Shown here: in pieces, positions 58,078 through 64,000 of the stretch
Position numbering within the stretch: the first letter of the stretch is position 1
Layout of the letters: each line of letters opens with the position of its first letter
The notes under the pieces: generated by a model
What the model was told of the DNA's origin: nothing
The model's input: the letters and a program-made list of their open reading frames with translations, nothing else
Databases searched by the model: none
Assembly (NCBI GenBank): GCA_037957365.1
Contig: JARHVA010004228.1
Coordinates: 188,501 to 252,500 of the forward strand
Length of the DNA: 64,000 bases
Origin: Torreya grandis
Taxonomy: Eukaryota > Streptophyta > Pinopsida > Cupressales > Taxaceae
Reading direction: 5' to 3'
Program-made: the position numbers and the translations under genes

Positions 58078-59645
58078 GGTTATATCACAATGAATAAGTA
58101 AGATTTACAAGTATATCACTGCATCGATAAGTATACCTATTAATAGTTATATCACCACGTCTATAGATCGATATGAATATATGTGTATAGATCCTGTATG
58201 ATATAATGTGTACCAACTTGGGTTAATGGTGTTAGAATTGTTATAACTACATTCTAATGATAAAATAACATCCTGACTGGTTTTACAATGATTCGTGGAG
58301 GGTATAGTGATTTATACTTCTGCAGCATAAAAACCCCAATCTAATACACAAATCATAGTAAACCATTTATTATATATGCATATAAGAACAATGATTTGAA
58401 CACATATATGTTTTCTAAGTAATAGAGCTCTGAAATCAACATAGTCTTGGTCAAACTCAGTGCTTTTAGTGAAGAGAATTAAATTCAGTGATCCAACACA
58501 TCTATGGGAAGATCGACATCAAATTATAAACTAAAGTTAGATAGCGATTTAAACACATATATAGATATATCATGGTTTTGGTATTAGATTTATGAAATCC
58601 GAATATTATGTTTTTCCTAAGTAACAATCATGATAATGATTATGAAGCGTTTTGTTATGAAATGTGGAGACAGACTATTATAATAAAAAAGGTACTTAGA
58701 GTATTTTATTCGAGCGATTTGTACGAATATGAATATATGAAGTCTATTTATAATATGTAGCCAAAGCTAGGTTGGAAGATAACCGGTAGTGAAACTATTT
58801 AAATGAAAGATCATGACTATATTTAAAGAATAAACCATCTATATGGAGAAGGTAACATATATGTATATTTAGCTTCAAACAATGAAATGCATATTAGTTA
58901 CAATGAATTGTAACTTACATACTTTATGAATACAGATATAAAACTGTATTAATTGAATTCATAAAAACAACGTTTCCTTTAATATAGCTTATACACAATA
59001 TAATAGTTCATAATGTTTCAACTTATGTTGATGCATGTGTATCAAATTTTTTGTCCGTTCTCTCATCCCCATTTTGAAGGCGTATTATAAAATTTCAATT
59101 CTTTTTACCATTTACTATTTTGCAAGGTAGTGAACAATTACAAGCTGTTTGGAAAATTTGAACTATAATATACAATTTGAAATGCTAAAAATAGGCTATT
59201 GATAGTTAATGTGGACATTTGTCCCCCACCATATTATGTCTTCTGCCTAATATGGCTAGATATTAATTTTCACAACTCATGTGATGAGCTTGGAGATATC
59301 AATTCAAATAGAAGACTTTTTACTTTCTCATGATGAGATGATTGTATTGTGGAGGAGGGAAATTTGTTCAAATGGAATATATTTAATGATTGCATCCATT
59401 TCACTACCTATGGACTATAGGTAGGTCATTGTGAAATCCAGTATCTACTAATTTAATTAAGTAAACTAGTACCCCATAGCATGTTACATGTCGTATAAAA
59501 TACATTTTGATCTGCATTCATTTTATAACATTACATCCCAAGCATATTCTATATAGTATTTACATAATTAGAGTATGCTCTTGTACATATGTTTAGTATG
59601 TCCATAAGGTATATTATACAAATGATTTCATATGTTATTATTCCA

Positions 59646-59666
59646 TTATATATATATATATATATA
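59646..59666. repeat. (TA)n microsatellite
   Basis: Pure alternating TA of about 20 bp, in the same AT-rich geneless segment. Confidence 0.85.
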
Positions 59667-61937
59667 GGGATATTATTATTCTATATAGTCAATTTGGAGT
59701 ACATTCTACATTATAGCATATGTCGTATAGTATTTACAGGATGTTACATATGGTATAAAATACGTTAATGGCTATATGTTATATGTAATAGTATGAAGTG
59801 TGAAATGATCTTGATCAAAGCTTGAAGATATATATCTGTAGACCTTGATATTATGTATATTTCTATTTGAATAGGTCCACATTAGATAATTGATGAGTAA
59901 AAATATATTCAAATCTATGTCGGATAATATTGATGAGTTATGAATATAATTAACCAATAGATTGAGATGTGATACATATATTTTAAATATCTTGTGAACC
60001 ATAGTCACATGATGTCCATGCTTGAGAATGGCTATACATAGATTGATGTAGAATACAAACACTTAAATGAACTTTATGAATGCTTGATATGGTGGATTTG
60101 AATTAGAGGTTGTTTTTTTCTATTTTGAGAACTAACGGTAAATAATAAGAGCGGAGTATTGATATAGAAAGGTTTATTGACTGTAGTACTCAATTCATAT
60201 ATTGATGAGTCATGGATGTAATGATTGTTGGAATCTTATAAAGTTATTGATTAGAGCTATAAATGACTATTAGTATACAGTAATGAAAAATTATGTGTAG
60301 TTCATATTACGAGTATATTAATATGTAAAAGTGTTTAGACATATATAGTAGATATTAGTGCATCATGGTGTGTGCTTATAAGTTATAAGTAGTATGTAAT
60401 TTAAACATATGATATACTTAATTGGTATAAATTGTACTTGCTTTCCTATTATTTAAGATTATAGGACACTTGATTCTTGAAATTTTAAGGTTGGTTATTT
60501 GTAATTGTGTAGTTGTGCTTATGAATAATGAACTATGATATTATGGGATGTCATAGAGTGTATTATGCTTGAGAACTATAGTCTGAATGTATGTTATACC
60601 CGAGTGGTATAAATTGTATTTGTTATGGTTAGATTTATTCATATGTTTGATGGATTAAATGTATGCATTTTGGTTACTTCTATGTTTAACATGATTTATG
60701 ACAAATAAAAAAGTATTGTATTATATCTACTTATGAAATTTAAAATATGCAACCTAATATATATATATATTATACCTAGTTGGTATAATCCACACTTGTT
60801 TTATTATTAAATATGTAATAAATGATATTGTGGAGATTCATTCAAATTTTTTATGGACTAAATGTATGCATTTGATTATTCTTAAGCTTAGCATATTTCG
60901 TGATTGCTATTAAGAAGTAATCTGTATGAATCTATTGGTTATATATTTGTTAATCAAATCTTACATTATTGGTACTGAGTAAGGAGTGATATGAATTTCA
61001 CTACATTACTAACATCACAATGCAAGATGAAAGTAATCTAATCAAGTGGTGTGTATAAAATTAACTGATTGTAGTGATCAATAACTATTTAAAAACTTTG
61101 GCCAAAGTAATATTAGTTAGACATTATCATCTCATGTGTATGATTTACATGTTTGTGCGATAACATGTTATAATAGATTTATTTATGGTACACTACATGT
61201 TATTAGAAATCATACAACACATACGTACTAGCTTGTCTCCTTGGATTCTCACACCATCACTATCTACTTATTCATGGAGGGTCATTACTTGATGGAGGTT
61301 TGTGCGAGAGATCGATGGTCCATGGTTGGTGTGGAAATTTTTTTGGATGATGCTCTCTCTCCCCAAAATAGTATTTATTTGGAGATGACACTTGAGATTG
61401 CTAGAGATACTAGAGTTCAAGAACTCATGCTTTTGGAGCTTTGTATCTTGTATTTATACATTGTATTATATTTATTATTATTGAGACATTAATCTAATGA
61501 GATGTAATCATTTAATTATTTGCACCTTGGTAGCAGTGGTTGTATCATTGTACTAATCATGGTTGGGTAATTGTAATTACTTTCCATATTTGGTTATGAT
61601 GTAATTTATATGTTGTCAGTGATCAGTGACTGTTAGATGTCACATGCTTATTTATAATTAATATACTTATAGTGTTAAATCTGGATCATTAATTATATTC
61701 TCATGATGAATTATAATGAAGGCATGCATTGATTAAATTAAATAAAAAATTATCACATTTTTCTATGTCAAACCTAGTGGGGTTGTTATAAATATAATTG
61801 TAATAACAATCCCTAATATCCATAAGAGTCCATGTCAAAATATATAACTAAAAAATGGGCTCCATGGGCATCAATGTGCTACAATAAATATATGTCCATA
61901 ATATAAAACTAGTCTCACAAATACAAATCCATAATCA

Positions 61938-64000
61938 CTATTGTCTAGGTGGTCTCTTATTAGGTCGATGCACTGAGTGGGAGGAACTAGCTTTGAAAGT
62001 CAGGGCATGTTGATCTACTGACACTGCTCCCTTACACAAATCTTTATAGTACTAAGCCTCTCGTATCAACCAACCTATCTATCTCATCACCATTCCCATA
62101 CCCCATTATTCTAGTAAAATATCATCCTCCTCCTTGGCCTTCTCGGCCACCTGTAACTCTGCATCTCTCCCTCAACCTCGACTAAAGCTTTATAATTTTC
62201 CCCCATAAGCATGTTATCTATGTGTCATGGCCCTGAATTTTCCCCTAGAGTGCAACTATATGTCCATCCTGAGCATGTATCTAACTCAATTGCACATGAA
62301 AAGTTGACGCCTGCCCCATCAAGCCTATAATATGACCCTCATATGGCTATCCCTTTGAATGATTTGTCTCTATAAATATGCAACCATCCTATCTTGCTTA
62401 GCTAATATTCCTACAACCTCTATAACCTCAGCCTATACCTCTCTCATTATCTTGTCTAATAATTTTTTGTCATCCTCACTCAAAGGTGGCCTATATAGAC
62501 CTACATCATCTAACCCTACTATCCTCCCTGCCTGATCCCTACCTCTATCCTAGTCTCCATTTTGAACCCCCTAATCTCCCCCATCAATATCCATAACATT
62601 TAGCCCTGCTTGTACATCCTATTGACCCTTTTCTTGGGGTTATCATCTCTATGCTCACCTCCTCCCTAAGTGAGCCTATGACTATAGTAATATCTGTATA
62701 GCCCCCCTCCTCACTGCTATTGGCCATCTAAGTAATCTATGAGGCCATCTCTGGGCCCACCACATTGTATATGCCATAGTCACTCCTAAATATGGTATGG
62801 GAGTCTAATAAGCCCATATAATAGGGTAAACAGTCTCATAATCTACAATCTCTAGTGTTTTATCTATGAAAGGCCCCCCACTGTAGACTCTCTCTATCAC
62901 TGTGAGCAAACAAATGCTCCTCCTTGAGAACATCCTACTGCCACCCAAATTGCCACTGCACCTAATCTGGCATGTATCTCTCAATGATATAGTCACACCA
63001 GCCAATCAAATAACATTCTATGAGAATAAATCATGTAACATCTGTGTCCTTGGCCCATCCCCACTAGACCTATCTATAAGGCATCCAAATGATCTGATTA
63101 GATCTCAAACTATCAAAAGCCTATCTATAAAATCACATATTACCGGCATGGAACTTTTACACTCCAAGGATAATATACCATTTGAATACTAGAGGCTAGT
63201 CAAGCTCCATATCCGCTTGAGTGTTTAGTGGACTCTTTATAGCAATGTGCTCCCAAATCCATATTTGTAATAGTAGGGAGGGACTTAGGCTCACTTCTCC
63301 TCTATATGTCCTCATATGCAACTCTAAATAAATATGGGCCAGTACTATGGGACCCTAGGTAAAAACTCGATAATATTAAACCATATCAAATACCACATAC
63401 CCCAATCCCAAGTGGAACCACTACCCACTCTTGTCTGGAAAAGTATGTTGGTAACAAGAGACATCCCCACAAGAGTCAGCCTATCAATAGTCCCCTCTCT
63501 CAAGGCTCTATCAATATCTACATGAGAATCACAAACTCCAATTTGAAGTTGACCACACAGTCTCTACATAGTTTCCCTAAGGGCATGAAATCGCCAGTAT
63601 ATCCTATCACCTCTCTTTGGTAGTTGTTGATGCTGTGGATTGCACCCTTGAAATAAGGCTTGGCTTCTCTCTTCCACGCGGCACAATGGAGACTCCCCTC
63701 TTGCTGTGGGTTTAGCAAAACTAAGGGGAGAATCTCTAGATAAGGGCTAGCTCCCTTTGATGCATCTCTGAGGTCTTTCACTACTAATATTAACAATGGG
63801 GGGTGAAAAGGGAGAAGGATATAACCAAAAATATATATATCTAAACGGTGATGCACCAAATGATTTTGATCTACTCAGCTATTTTAACACTTCAGACCAG
63901 AAGGAGGCAAACAGACACTCTATTTGATAGAAAGACCAGCCTGTAGGGAGCTTTAACAGGGGGCTTAATGAAGACGCACAGAAAATGAACCTACCATAGG
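61938..64000 (-). pseudogene. Decayed coding sequence of unknown family, running off the right edge
   Basis: Minus-strand frames give long protein-like stretches. 63518-63859 contains KPYFKGAIHSINNYQREVIGY. A one-base shift near 63515 leads to DIDRALREGTIDRLTLVGMSL and then a Trp-rich STWDWGMWYLIW block. 62805-63005 holds VTISLRDTCQIRCSGNLGG. The C-terminus near 61938-62080 reads KGAVSVDQHALTFKASSSHS and ends RPPRQ with the stop at 61938-61940. The part around 62400-62500 is acidic and helix-like (EDDKKLLDKIMREVQ). Many stops stand where Gln would fit. I do not recognise the family: a retrotransposon structural protein or a plant mobile-domain-like protein are possibilities without proof. Confidence 0.6.

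Larger units (their letters stand above)
57088..61808. repeat. Possible single long LTR (4.7 kb), AT-rich and geneless
   Basis: The segment begins TGTTAGAAC and ends TAATAACA, giving TGTTA/TAACA inverted ends. A purine-rich stretch (GTTGGGGGATGACAAAGGATTT, split across 57066-57087) lies just before it, as a polypurine tract would before a plus-strand 3' LTR. No partner LTR is in the window and the candidate flanks do not match, so the ends are tentative. No ORF over 100 codons is present. It contains AT dinucleotide runs at about 58059-58077 and 59646-59666. Confidence 0.3.

Overview
The window is a block of nested plant LTR retrotransposons. I see no intact host gene, tRNA or rRNA. The plant assignment rests on four things: Tat-lineage Ty3/gypsy pol with a second (archaeal-type) RNase H, plant SIRE/Tork-like Copia gag genes, an initiator-Met-type primer-binding site, and very long LTRs packed inside one another. 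A large-genome seed plant, plausibly a gymnosperm, is my inference; no marker gene fixes the species.

Layout. (1) 1-2430 (+) is the 3' half of a decayed gypsy pol (RNase H, aRNH, integrase); 2431-4275 is its noncoding downstream region. (2) A giant-LTR element runs from 4276 to 56971 and is flanked by perfect CTACC target-site duplications (TSDs). Its LTRs are about 6.2-6.3 kb each, but its own internal region is only about 2.5 kb and carries one decayed tyrosine/proline-rich then acidic ORF. (3) Its 5' LTR is split at 9548/45668 by a minus-strand TRIM-like element (248-bp LTRs), which itself received three insertions: a Copia-type gag-only element (10789-19106, +), a 14.2-kb Tat-lineage gypsy element (19234-33397, -), and a second, larger gag-only element (34579-45656, +). 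The last contains a solo LTR (39881-40926, TSD CATCT) inside its gag gene. (4) The internal ORF of the giant element is split by another small minus-strand LTR element (47691-49210; two 304-bp LTRs; TSD CTAAG). (5) 57088-61808 is AT-rich and geneless, possibly one 4.7-kb LTR. (6) 61938-64000 (-) is a decayed coding sequence of unknown family that runs off the window.

How the parts work together. Only the 14.2-kb gypsy element has all domains (gag, knuckles, protease, RT, two RNases H, integrase). It has near-identical LTRs but is broken by frameshifts and six nonsense codons. The giant-LTR element has a primer-binding site of the same type, so it could have been mobilised by Tat-lineage enzymes. 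The two Copia-type elements have gag but no visible pol and would depend on autonomous Copia relatives. With all inserts removed, the giant element is about 15.0 kb and the TRIM-like element about 2.5 kb. Boundaries were found by reading LTR pairs and TSDs by eye; no alignment or database search was run.
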